A stretch of DNA of 59,472 bases from Streptomyces sp. NRRL F-6676 (GTDB taxonomy: Bacteria > Actinomycetota > Actinomycetes > Streptomycetales > Streptomycetaceae): positions 1-59,472 of the forward strand of contig NZ_KL647085.1 in NCBI RefSeq assembly GCF_000725625.1, given 5' to 3'. Below, piece by piece: positions 19,081 to 27,178 of the stretch. The notes under the pieces were generated by a model. That model saw only the letters and a list, made by a program, of their open reading frames with translations. It had not been told where the DNA came from and did no database searches. How positions within the stretch are numbered: the first letter of the stretch is position 1; each line of letters begins with the position of its first letter. The position numbers were made by a program, and so were the translations under genes.

Positions 19081-20625
19081 ATGACGGTGACAGAGACCGC
19101 CCCGGCGAACGACGGCTCGGCGGCCACACCCCCGACCGCGCCCCGGATTCCCCACCCCAACGAGACCTCCGACGCCGCCCCCGACAGCGTGTCGTACGGC
19201 CCCGGCATCGACCCCGACCGCCTCGCCGTCTGCCTCGCCGTCCTCGCGGAACTCGACACCATCGACGTCGACCACCCCGACGCGATCGCCGTCCGGCGCG
19301 CGACCTCGCACATCTACCGCACCGTCAAGCAACGCCGCCGCCAAGAACGCCGCGCGGCGAAGACCGCGCACGACAAGGCCGTCACCGAGGCCACCGCCAC
19401 CGGCTCCGCCCAGCGCATCGACGACGAGACCGAGGGCGTCCTGCCCTCCTCCGTCACCGAGACCGGCCAGATCGCGGGGATACTCCAGCGCCCCCGCTCC
19501 TGCTACACCTGCAAGACCCGCTACACCGAGGTTGACTACTTCTACCACCAGCTCTGCCCGGACTGCGCCGCCGAGAACCGGGCCCGCCGCGACGCCCGCG
19601 CCGACCTCACCGGCAAGCGCGCCCTCCTCACCGGCGGCCGCGCCAAGATCGGCATGTACATCGCGCTCCGGCTGCTCCGCGACGGCGCCCACACCACCGT
19701 CACCACCCGTTTCCCCAACGACGCCATCCGCCGCTTCAAGGCCCAGCCCGACAGCGCCGACTGGATCCACCGGCTGAAGATCGTCGGTATCGATCTGCGC
19801 GACCCCGCCCAGGTCATGGCGCTGGCCGACTCCGTCGCCGCCGAGGGCCCGCTGGACATCCTGATCAACAATGCCGCCCAGACCGTACGCCGCTCCCCGG
19901 GCGCCTACAGCGAGCTGGTCGCCGCCGAGTCGGCCCCGCTGCCGGCCGGCGAGCTGCCCGCCGCCGAGGTGATCGGCACCTTCGGCTCGGGCGCGGTCAC
20001 CGAGCTGCCCGTGGCCGGCGGCGGCGCGCTCTCCGCGCGGGACGTCACCGACCTCGCGCTGGTCTCGGGTTCCGCCTCCCTGGAGCGGATCGCGGCCGGC
20101 ACCGCGATCGACGCCGGCGGGCTCGTGCCCGACCTGCACGACACCAACAGCTGGATCCAGACGGTGGAGGAGGTCACCCCCGTCGAACTCCTCGAAGTGC
20201 AGCTGTGCAACTCCACGGCACCGTTCCTGCTGATCAGCCGGTTGCGTCCGGCGATGGCGGCGGCCGCGGCCCGGCGGACGTACATCGTGAACGTCTCCGC
20301 GATGGAGGGCGTTTTCGGCCGCGGCTACAAGGGCGCGGGACACCCGCACACCAACATGGCCAAGGCCGCCCTCAACATGCTCACCCGCACCAGTGCCCAG
20401 GAGATGTTCGAGAAGGACCGCATCCTGATGACCGCCGTCGACACCGGCTGGATCACCGACGAGCGGCCCCACCCGGACAAGGTGCGCATGGCCGAGGCGG
20501 GCTTCCACGCCCCGCTGGACCTCGTCGACGGGGCGGCCCGGGTCTATGACCCCATCGTCCGCGGCGAGCAGGGCGAGGACCTGTACGGCGTCTTCCTGAA
20601 GGACTACGCGCCCGGCAAGTGGTGA
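19081..20625 (+). CDS. SDR-fold protein with N-terminal zinc-ribbon-like domain
   Basis: 514 aa from ATG 19081. Residues 1-110 are polar, with a basic coiled segment (YRTVKQRRRQERRAAKTAHD). Next comes a Cys4 motif, C141-x2-C144 and C159-x2-C162, like a zinc ribbon. The Rossmann SDR domain begins at about 177 with TGGRAKIG (184-191), then DILINNAAQT, SAMEG with Ser406, and Lys428 in NMAKAALNML. The usual YxxxK tyrosine is replaced by Thr424, so ordinary dehydrogenase chemistry is doubtful. An insert of about 90 residues separates NNAAQT from the Ser region. No signal or membrane segment. It could be an NAD(P)-binding scaffold or an atypical reductase; function unknown. Confidence 0.85.
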   Translation: MTVTETAPANDGSAATPPTAPRIPHPNETSDAAPDSVSYGPGIDPDRLAVCLAVLAELDTIDVDHPDAIAVRRATSHIYRTVKQRRRQERRAAKTAHDKAVTEATATGSAQRIDDETEGVLPSSVTETGQIAGILQRPRSCYTCKTRYTEVDYFYHQLCPDCAAENRARRDARADLTGKRALLTGGRAKIGMYIALRLLRDGAHTTVTTRFPNDAIRRFKAQPDSADWIHRLKIVGIDLRDPAQVMALADSVAAEGPLDILINNAAQTVRRSPGAYSELVAAESAPLPAGELPAAEVIGTFGSGAVTELPVAGGGALSARDVTDLALVSGSASLERIAAGTAIDAGGLVPDLHDTNSWIQTVEEVTPVELLEVQLCNSTAPFLLISRLRPAMAAAAARRTYIVNVSAMEGVFGRGYKGAGHPHTNMAKAALNMLTRTSAQEMFEKDRILMTAVDTGWITDERPHPDKVRMAEAGFHAPLDLVDGAARVYDPIVRGEQGEDLYGVFLKDYAPGKW

Positions 20626-20741
20626 CGCCCGCGGACCCCGGCGTACGTCCTTGCGCGCCCGGTCCGCGCCCCGGCCCCTCACGCATGTCCGGCCGACCCG
20701 GGGGAACCCGGACTGTGCCGAGCACCGCGCAAGGAGTTCAC

Positions 20742-20972
20742 ATGGCCAGCCATCACGACATCGATCCCCGAAACGCCGGTCGGCGCGACATCCGCCCGAC
20801 CGACGAGGAGTTCTACGCGAGCGACCGTCCCGAGAACCCGGCCCTGCCGGAGGACCGCCCGCGTGGAGGTGAGCCGCGGGACGCCGTGCAGCACCGGGCG
20901 ACCTGGTCCACCGTGCTGATCGTCATCGCCGTCATCGTGGTGATCTTCGCGGGCATCTGGTTCTTCCCGTAA
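20742..20972 (+). CDS. Small single-pass membrane protein, 76 aa
   Basis: ATG 20742 has AAGGAG at good spacing. The first 50 residues are polar and acidic (DIDPRNAGRRDIRPTDEEFY), followed by one C-terminal transmembrane helix (WSTVLIVIAVIVVIFAGIWF) ending FP. The topology suggests an N-terminus in the cytosol and a short or no external tail. Similar small proteins occur widely in Streptomyces without assigned function. It is 116 bp after the SDR gene and may be on the same transcript; a stem-loop follows at 20997. Confidence 0.75.
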   Translation: MASHHDIDPRNAGRRDIRPTDEEFYASDRPENPALPEDRPRGGEPRDAVQHRATWSTVLIVIAVIVVIFAGIWFFP

Positions 20973-20996
20973 ACGGCCGTCGCTTTCCGCCCCTCC

Positions 20997-21042
20997 CGAA
21001 GGGCGCGTCCACCGGGTTCCACCCGTGTGGGTGCGCCCTTCG
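20997..21042 (+). terminator. Stem-loop terminator
   Basis: CGAAGGGCGC (20997-21006) pairs perfectly with GCGCCCTTCG (21033-21042), with further CCAC/GTGG pairing inside. It lies 24 bp after the small membrane protein gene. Confidence 0.7.
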
Positions 21043-21343
21043 GCCGTTCGGGGAGCGGTCCTGGGCCGTTCGGCCTTTCATGGAAGTTACACAGTGTTTG
21101 CCTCCCTATCGAGCGGGCGGGCGCTCATTTGGTTAACCTGTACGGGACGGACAGCAGCACGGGGTCCTACCCACACCCAACGGTCCGTCCCGGGACAAGC
21201 CGGTCACCACGGTCTGCTCTCGTACAAGACGCCGACGCCACCGCGTCAGAACTGTTCCCTCAGTCCCGAGGCGGGCGGCGGCCGCACAGAGGTCAGGCCG
21301 GGCCGACGCCCCCGAGGGTGATCCGACACATAAGGAGTGCGCG

Positions 21344-21517
21344 GTGACACCGGAGAAGACGAATCTCGAGGAGCGTCCCCTGGGGCGGCCGGCCCTTGCG
21401 GGTGGGGCCGAGGAGAAGCTGGGCAGCCTGGAGGTGTGGGCGAGGTCGGCCCCCATCCGGCTGGCCGGCTACGAGGACGACCTGGCCGAGCCGCACATCC
21501 TGCCGAGCGTCGACTGA
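21344..21517 (+). CDS. 57-aa acidic peptide, RiPP-precursor-like
   Basis: GTG 21344 has AAGGAG at 6-nt spacing. The sequence begins MTPEKTNLEERPLGRPALAG, continues GAEEKLGSLEVWARSAPIRL, and ends AGYEDDLAEPHILPSVD. It is rich in Glu/Asp and Leu, with one Trp, one Tyr, one His and no Cys. An acidic leader-like N-terminus followed by a compact, more hydrophobic C-terminus with Ser, Asp and aromatic residues resembles peptide-modification precursors. No maturation enzyme lies next to it: upstream is a small membrane protein, downstream (convergent) a lipase maturation factor. A 300-bp leader region, less GC-rich around 21080-21150, precedes it. I do not recognise a family; it could also be a small regulatory protein. 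Confidence 0.7.
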   Translation: MTPEKTNLEERPLGRPALAGGAEEKLGSLEVWARSAPIRLAGYEDDLAEPHILPSVD

Positions 21518-21538
21518 CCCCCGAGGGGCTCCGCCCCG

Positions 21539-21660
21539 TTGCGCAGTTCCCCGCGGCCCCTCATAGGGGCGCGGGGAACTGCGCAATCTTTTAGGGGGTC
21601 CGGGGGCTTGCCCCCGGAGGGACGGGAATGGGTAGGGGCGGCGGGGGCGAAGAAACCCCG
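21539..21660. repeat. Intergenic modular repeat, copy 5
   Basis: The A module is an inverted repeat: TTGCGCAGTTCCCCGCGGCC and its complement, ending CTGCGCAATCTTTTA near 21591. A B module variant follows (GGGGGCTTGCCCCCGGAGGG then ACGGGAATGGGTAGGGGCGG). It lies between two convergent genes and probably terminates both. Confidence 0.8.
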
Positions 21661-21671
21661 CAGGACCCCCG

Positions 21672-23066
21672 CTATCTCGGGGGCATGAACTCGCGGACGT
21701 AGGTCCGCTCCCAGCACGCCCCCGTCTCCCGGCGTTCGCGCCACGTCGTGAACCGGTACCGGTACAGGCGCGCCCGCACGAACCGCGGCGGCGCGTCCGC
21801 CGGGAACGGGGAGCGGCGCAGCAGCCGCAGCGTGTCCCGGTCGCCCGCCAGGAGCCGCTCCAGCAGCCCCCCGAACCACGCCCCCGCATACGCCGGCGAC
21901 AGCGCGGCGAACCACATCATCCAGTCCAGCCGCAGATGGTACGGCGCGAACTGCCGCGGCCACCGCCGCGGATCCCCCGGCTTGCCCCGGAACTCGTACT
22001 CCCGCCACTCGGACGACTCCCGCGGCACCTCGTCCGCCGTGCCCTCGATCACCACCTCCTGCCGCACCCGGCTGACGGACCCGAACGCGCCGTAGGAGTT
22101 GACCAGGTGCAACGGGTCGAAGGAGCGGTTCATCACCTGGCGCCGGGAGAGCATGTTGCGCACCGGCCGGTGGCTCAGCGCCACCAGCCCCGCCCCGACG
22201 GCGAGGACGACCACCTCGTACCACAGCGGTACCGGGGCCGTGCGCGGCGGCGAGGCGGGGAAGGGGATCGCCGACAGGGCGATCACGATGGCGAGCCAGT
22301 TCAGCCAGGCGAAGTTGCCCGACAGCACCAGCCACAGCTGCGTGAGGACCATGAGGGCGGCGGCCGCCGTCGCCACCGGGCGCGGGGCGAACAGCAGGAA
22401 CGGCACCACCATCTGCGTGACGTGGTTGGCGGCCACCTCCACCCGGTGCGCCGGCTTCGGCAGCCGGTGGAAGAACCAGCTGAGCGGCCCCGGCATCGGC
22501 TGCGTCTCGTGGTGGAAGTCCAGGCAGGTCAGCTTCCGCCAGCAGGCGTCGCCGCGCATCTTGATCAGCCCCGCGCCGAACTCCAGCCGGAACAGCAGCC
22601 AGCGCAGCAGGAACAGCACCACGACCGGCGGCGCCACCTCGTCGTTGCCGAGGAACACCGCGAGGAACCCGGTCTCGAGGAGCAGGGACTCCCAGCCGAA
22701 GCCGTACCAGGTCTGCCCGACGTTGACGATCGACAGGTACATCACCCACGGCACCAGCCACAGCGCCATCGCCGCCCACAGCGGCAGCCACCCGTCCACC
22801 CCCGCCACCAGCGCCGCCGACACCGCGCACCCCGTCCACGCCCAGCCGGCGAAGAAACGGTCGGAGTAGTGCCGGTGGAAGACGCTCGGCGCCCGCCGGA
22901 ACGGCACTCGCGCGGTGAACCGGGGCACCGGCAGCATTCCGCGCTCCCCGATCAGCGCGCGGAACTGCAACGCCGCGCCCAGGAAGGCGACGAGGTACAC
23001 CACGGCCAGGGCGCGCTGGAAGACCAGCCGGCTCAGCCAGTAGTCCGGTGCCGTGAACCACTCCAT
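21672..23066 (-). CDS. Lipase maturation factor family membrane protein
   Basis: A 464-residue integral membrane protein of the LMF family. ATG 23066 (MEWFTAPDYWLSRLVFQRAL) has GAGGAG upstream and matches the usual N-terminus; the frame is open to 23201 in low-complexity sequence. About seven hydrophobic helices cover residues 10-340, including FGWESLLLETGFLAVFLG and RLEFGAGLIKMRGD. The C-terminal soluble domain has NSYGAFGSVSRVRQEVVIEG and PYHLRLDWMMWF. Vertebrate LMF1 helps fold secreted lipases; bacterial homologues are uncharacterised, so a role in folding exported proteins is only an analogy. Convergent with the 57-aa peptide gene. Confidence 0.9.
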   Translation of the reverse strand: MEWFTAPDYWLSRLVFQRALAVVYLVAFLGAALQFRALIGERGMLPVPRFTARVPFRRAPSVFHRHYSDRFFAGWAWTGCAVSAALVAGVDGWLPLWAAMALWLVPWVMYLSIVNVGQTWYGFGWESLLLETGFLAVFLGNDEVAPPVVVLFLLRWLLFRLEFGAGLIKMRGDACWRKLTCLDFHHETQPMPGPLSWFFHRLPKPAHRVEVAANHVTQMVVPFLLFAPRPVATAAAALMVLTQLWLVLSGNFAWLNWLAIVIALSAIPFPASPPRTAPVPLWYEVVVLAVGAGLVALSHRPVRNMLSRRQVMNRSFDPLHLVNSYGAFGSVSRVRQEVVIEGTADEVPRESSEWREYEFRGKPGDPRRWPRQFAPYHLRLDWMMWFAALSPAYAGAWFGGLLERLLAGDRDTLRLLRRSPFPADAPPRFVRARLYRYRFTTWRERRETGACWERTYVREFMPPR

Positions 23067-23147
23067 CGCGGCCGGTCTCCTCTCGTCCCGCCGGGTGCCG
23101 GTGTCGTACCCGGGTACCCGCACCCGGTGCCGACGTGACCCCCGCCC

Positions 23148-23171
23148 GCGGAGCCCGCCCGCGGGCTCCGC
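23148..23171. promoter_or_regulatory. Perfect hairpin between the LMF and phosphatase genes
   Basis: GCGGAGCCCGC, CC, GCGGGCTCCGC: an 11-bp perfect stem in the 222-bp divergent gap. A 12-bp palindrome GTACCCGGGTAC lies nearby at 23106-23117. Possible operator or leader structure; no regulator is known. Confidence 0.4.
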
Positions 23172-23288
23172 TTGCGGGCCCCGCACGGCCGGTGCAGACA
23201 ATAGTGATCAACCGTTTTCCGGGCGCGCCGCCCGGACCGGTTCCGCCCCGCACCCGATATCCGGACGAACGCTGGCAAGGTGGGCCTC

Positions 23289-25379
23289 ATGGCTGATCGG
23301 GGAGTGAGCGCCCCGTCGCTCCCGGACGACTGGCCCGACCGCCCGGACCCGATCCTGGCGCTCAACCGCATGGGCAGCTTCGACTGGGACCTGGACACCG
23401 GCTTCCTCCAGATGGACGCCCAGGCCCACGAGCTGTTCGACCTGCGCACCGACGAGTACGACGACCGCATCGAGACCCTGGGCACCCGGCTGCACCCGCC
23501 GGACGTCCCCCGTCTGGACGAGGTGGTCGGCCGGGCGCTGAAGGAGGGCGGCGAGATCTACGGCGCCTACTTCCGCATCCGCCGCCGCGACGGCAGGCTG
23601 CGCTGGACCCACACCCAGGGCTACATCCGCCGCGACGACACCGGCCGGGCCCGCCGGATCATCGGCATCGTCCGCGACGCCACCCAGGAGCTGCGCGACA
23701 GCCGGGCCCGCAGCGAACAGGCCGCCCGGGACAGCGCCCGGCGCCGGCAGGCGGACGTCGCCCAGACCACCATGGCCGCGCTCGCCCACGCGCGCACCGT
23801 GCAGGACGTCATCGACGTGCTGCGGGAGAGCGAGGGGCTGACCCGGATGGGCGCCGCCAGCCTCGTCATGGGACTCGTCGAGGGCGGCCGCATCCGCCTG
23901 GTCGCCGAAGGACCCACCGGCGACTTCCTCCCCGGCACCCAGATCACCGGAATCGACGAGCCGTACCCGATGAGCGACGCCGTACGCACCCTCAGCCCCC
24001 AGTTCATCGAGTCGCCGGGGGAGTTCGCCGCGCGCTATCCGATCCTGTGGCCGCACCTGAGCCATCTGCGCATCACCTCGGCCGCCTATCTGCCGCTGGT
24101 CGCGCAGGCCCGCCCGATCGGCGGCATCGGCCTCCTCTACGGCGACCGGCACGGCTTCACCACCGAGGAACGCGACATCCTCGTCGCGCTCGGCAGCACC
24201 ATCGCGCAGAGCCTCCAGCGCGCCATGCTCTACGAACAGGAGAGCGACCTCGCCCAGGAACTCCAGCAGGCCATGCTGCCCCGCTCCCTGCCCCGCGTGC
24301 CCGACGCCGACGTGGCCGTGCGCTACCGCGCCGCCGTGCTTGGCGGCTCGCCCGGGCGGAACATCGGCGGCGACTGGTACGACCTGATCCCGCTGCCCGG
24401 CGGCCGGGTCGGCGCCGTCGTCGGCGACGTCCAGGGCCACGACACCCAGGCCGCCGCCGTCATGGGCCAGCTGCGGATCGTGCTGCGCGCCTACGCGGCC
24501 GAGGGGCACACCCCGGCCACGGTCGTCGCCCGCGCCTCCGTCTTCCTGCACGAGCTCGACACCCAGCGCTTCGCGACCTGCCTGTACGCCGAGCTCGACC
24601 CGGCCACCGGCGTCGTCCAGTTCGTCCGCGCCGGACACGTCGACCCGCTCGTCCGGCACGCCGACGGCGGCTGCCGTCGCGTCCCGGTCGAGGGCGGCCT
24701 TCCGCTCGGGCTGTCCGCGTTGTTCGACAGCCTGGAGTACCCCGTACAGACCATGGAACTGGACCCCGGCCAGACGCTGGTGCTGTGCACCGACGGCCTG
24801 GTCGAACAGCCGGGGCTCGACCCCGACGACGGCATGCGCGGGCTCGCGGAGCAGGTCGCCGCCGGACCCGAGGACGTGGGCGACCTCGCCGACCGGCTCA
24901 TCGCCGGCGCCGCCGCGCGCGATGCCGCCGACGACGTCGCCCTGCTCCTCCTGCGCCGCCGGGCACAGCCGCGCGGCGCGGGCGGCCGGCTCCGTCAGCA
25001 CGTGGCGCCCGGGGACCCGGAGGCGCTGCGCGAGGCCCGGCACATGGTCCGGGCGGCCGTCCGCGCATGGGGTGCGCGGGACCGCGCCGACGAGATCGAA
25101 CTCGTCACCGACGAGCTGATCACCAACGCGCTGATGCACACCGAGGGGGCGGCGGTCGTCACCCTGCGCTCGTTCCCCGGTCCCGACCGCCGGCTCCGCA
25201 CGGAGGTCGAGGACTCCTCCAGCGCGCTCCCGCGCCGCCGGGAGGCCGGCGCCTCCGGGGTCTCCGGGCGCGGACTGCTCCTCGTCGATCTGCTGGCCGA
25301 CGTCTGGGGCGTCGAGGCGCGGGGCGGCGGCAAGGTGGTGTGGTGCGAGTTCGCGGTGCCGGGAGACGAGGACCCGTAG
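23289..25379 (+). CDS. PAS-GAF-PP2C(SpoIIE)-HATPase sensor phosphatase
   Basis: A cytosolic 696-residue multidomain regulator. The order is: PAS (about 25-130; GSFDWDLDTGFLQMDAQAHE), GAF (about 155-310), SpoIIE-type PP2C phosphatase (about 330-555; GGDWYDLIPLPGGRVGAVVG, VLCTDGLVEQPG, DDVALLLL), and a C-terminal HATPase_c of the RsbW type (about 575-690; ELVTDELITNALMHTEG). The fusion joins an anti-sigma-like kinase fold to a phosphatase that would act on STAS anti-anti-sigma factors, a hallmark of Streptomyces stress and development networks. ATG 23289 is preferred over GTG 23280 because AAGG lies 8 nt before it. No STAS gene is adjacent, so the partner is elsewhere. Confidence 0.93.
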   Translation: MADRGVSAPSLPDDWPDRPDPILALNRMGSFDWDLDTGFLQMDAQAHELFDLRTDEYDDRIETLGTRLHPPDVPRLDEVVGRALKEGGEIYGAYFRIRRRDGRLRWTHTQGYIRRDDTGRARRIIGIVRDATQELRDSRARSEQAARDSARRRQADVAQTTMAALAHARTVQDVIDVLRESEGLTRMGAASLVMGLVEGGRIRLVAEGPTGDFLPGTQITGIDEPYPMSDAVRTLSPQFIESPGEFAARYPILWPHLSHLRITSAAYLPLVAQARPIGGIGLLYGDRHGFTTEERDILVALGSTIAQSLQRAMLYEQESDLAQELQQAMLPRSLPRVPDADVAVRYRAAVLGGSPGRNIGGDWYDLIPLPGGRVGAVVGDVQGHDTQAAAVMGQLRIVLRAYAAEGHTPATVVARASVFLHELDTQRFATCLYAELDPATGVVQFVRAGHVDPLVRHADGGCRRVPVEGGLPLGLSALFDSLEYPVQTMELDPGQTLVLCTDGLVEQPGLDPDDGMRGLAEQVAAGPEDVGDLADRLIAGAAARDAADDVALLLLRRRAQPRGAGGRLRQHVAPGDPEALREARHMVRAAVRAWGARDRADEIELVTDELITNALMHTEGAAVVTLRSFPGPDRRLRTEVEDSSSALPRRREAGASGVSGRGLLLVDLLADVWGVEARGGGKVVWCEFAVPGDEDP

Positions 25380-25421
25380 CGGCGCCGGGCAGCCGGCACC
25401 GTGCCGTGGCACGCTGGGAGG

Positions 25422-26282
25422 ATGCCCGAACTGCCCGAGGTCGAGGCGCTGCGCGACTTCCTCACCGGTCATCTCGTCGGCCACGCGATCACCCGCGTCC
25501 TGCCGCTCGCCGTCAGTGTGCTGAAGACGTACGACCCGCCGCCCACCGCGCTCCAGGGCCGTACCGTCACCGCCGTCCACCGCCACGGCAAGTTCCTGGA
25601 CCTGGACGCCGACGGCCTTCACCTGGTCACCCACCTGGCGCGGGCCGGCTGGCTGCACTGGCGCGACCGCCTCCCCGACACCCCGCCCCGGCCCGGCAAG
25701 GGCCCGCTCGCCCTCCGGGTGGCGCTCGACACCGGTGCCGGTCTCGACCTCACCGAGGCCGGTACGCAGAAACGGCTCGCCGTGTACGTCGTACGGGACC
25801 CGCGGGAGGTCCCCGGCATCGCCCGGCTCGGCCCCGACCCGCTCGCCGACGGCTTCGACGAGGAGCGGCTGGCCGGACTGCTCGCGGGGGAGCGGCGGCA
25901 GCTCAAGGGCGCCCTGCGCGACCAGGGGCTGCTCGCCGGGGTGGGCAACGCCTACAGCGACGAGATCCTGCACGCCGCCCGGATGTCCCCGTTCAAGCCC
26001 ACCGCCTCCCTCACCCCGGAGGAGGTGCACCGCCTGTACGAGGCGCTGCGCGGCACCCTCACCGAGGCGGTGGAGCGCTCGCGCGGGGTGGCCGCCGGGC
26101 GGCTGAAGGCGGAGAAGAAGAGCGGACTGCGTGTCCACGGCCGTACCGGCGAGCCCTGCCCGGTGTGCGGCGACACCGTCCGTGAGGTGTCCTTCAGCGA
26201 CTCCTCGCTTCAGTACTGCCCCACCTGTCAGACGGGCGGCAGGCCGCTGGCGGACCGCCGGATGTCCCGGCTGCTGAAGTGA
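25422..26282 (+). CDS. Fpg/Nei-family DNA glycosylase
   Basis: Base-excision repair glycosylase/AP lyase of 286 aa. The start MPELPEVEALRDFL supplies the catalytic Pro2 (the N-terminal proline after Met removal) and Glu3. A conserved Lys is in RHGKFLDLDAD, the H2TH region has GALRDQGLLAGVGNAYSDEI, and the C-terminal zinc finger has CPVCG and YCPTCQTGG. Compared with classical MutM, the finger lacks the usual terminal R-G-THFCP pattern and ends with a longer tail (RPLADRRMSRLLK), as in the actinobacterial Fpg-like (Nei-type) subgroup, so the exact lesion preference is uncertain. It starts 42 bp after the phosphatase gene and is probably co-transcribed. Confidence 0.93.
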   Translation: MPELPEVEALRDFLTGHLVGHAITRVLPLAVSVLKTYDPPPTALQGRTVTAVHRHGKFLDLDADGLHLVTHLARAGWLHWRDRLPDTPPRPGKGPLALRVALDTGAGLDLTEAGTQKRLAVYVVRDPREVPGIARLGPDPLADGFDEERLAGLLAGERRQLKGALRDQGLLAGVGNAYSDEILHAARMSPFKPTASLTPEEVHRLYEALRGTLTEAVERSRGVAAGRLKAEKKSGLRVHGRTGEPCPVCGDTVREVSFSDSSLQYCPTCQTGGRPLADRRMSRLLK

Positions 26283-26298
26283 GCGCGCCTCACCGCCG

Positions 26299-26949
26299 TC
26301 AGCGCGAGTCGAGCGTCAGCAGCCGCTCCCCGTCGTCCGTGCGGATCTCGTAGCGGTCGATCCGCCCGGTCGCGAGCGCGGCCCCGCCCTCCATGGTGAG
26401 GGCCGCGCCGTCGTCGGAGGGCACCCTCCAGCTGGTCACGGTCTCCTCGGAGCCGTCCCGGCCGATCGCCACCAGCCGGCAGGAGTGCGGGCCGGAGGCG
26501 TCCTTGACGGTGACGCCGATGTCGCTGCCCCACTCCCGGTCCTGTGCCGTGATCCGCGCCCACACGCCGGTGCCCGCGTCCGTCGCGGTCACCTGGTGCG
26601 CGGCCGCGCCGTCGTCGGCCAGCAGGGCAGCCGCCGGGCCGCCCACCGCGAGGACGACGGCCGCCGCCACCGCGACCAGCCACCGCCTGCGGCCCGTCCG
26701 GTGCCGTCCGGCCACCTCGTCGAGCAGCCGCTCCAGGAGCCGCGGCCCGGGCGCCGCCGCAGGGGGCACGGAGCGCGGGGTGGCCTCCCGGTAGAGCATC
26801 AACTGCCGCGCGGCGGGCCGGAACTCGCTCATGTGCGCGGTGCAGCCGGCGCACTCCATGAGGTGGTCCTCGAAGCGGAATGCCTCCGCCTCGTCCAGTA
26901 CGCCGAGCGCGTAGGCTCCGACGTCGCGATGGCGTTCCAGGGACCTCAT
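26299..26949 (-). CDS. ZAS-family anti-sigma factor
   Basis: A 216-residue anti-sigma factor. The N-terminal zinc-binding anti-sigma (zf-HC2) motif His29-x3-Cys33-x2-Cys36 (HLMECAGC) is intact, preceded by RHRDVGAYALGVLDEAEAFR. One transmembrane helix (WLVAVAAAVVLAVGGPAAAL, about 90-112) is followed by an extracellular C-terminal RskA-like domain with VTSWRVPSDDG. It would hold an ECF sigma factor at the membrane. The nearest sigma gene (28508-29050, same strand) is separated from it by a secreted NlpC/P60 gene, so pairing is likely but not proven. Confidence 0.9.
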   Translation of the reverse strand: MRSLERHRDVGAYALGVLDEAEAFRFEDHLMECAGCTAHMSEFRPAARQLMLYREATPRSVPPAAAPGPRLLERLLDEVAGRHRTGRRRWLVAVAAAVVLAVGGPAAALLADDGAAAHQVTATDAGTGVWARITAQDREWGSDIGVTVKDASGPHSCRLVAIGRDGSEETVTSWRVPSDDGAALTMEGGAALATGRIDRYEIRTDDGERLLTLDSR

Positions 26950-27110
26950 ACCAAATCCTCATGCCGGTGGAGCGGGTGGGGGTGTGTCGTTGTTGCCCAT
27001 CGGTACGGACCTGGCCGTCGAATCACTCAAGCCACGGAAGAAACGGCCCAGACATTCGGAGCGGCCGGGCCCCCGGATTGGTCGGCCGCGTTCCTGCCGG
27101 GTTCCGGCGC

Positions 27111-27139
27111 CGTCCGGGGGCGGAGCGGGCCCCCGGACG
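27111..27139 (-). terminator. Hairpin terminator of the NlpC/P60 gene
   Basis: CGTCCGGGGGC (27111-27121) pairs perfectly with GCCCCCGGACG (27129-27139). On the minus strand it is 40 bp beyond the NlpC/P60 stop. It separates that gene from the anti-sigma gene, which has its own 160-bp leader. Confidence 0.7.
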
Positions 27140-27178
27140 GGCGGATTCCGGCGCGTGCGGCCGGCAGGCGGCGCGAGG

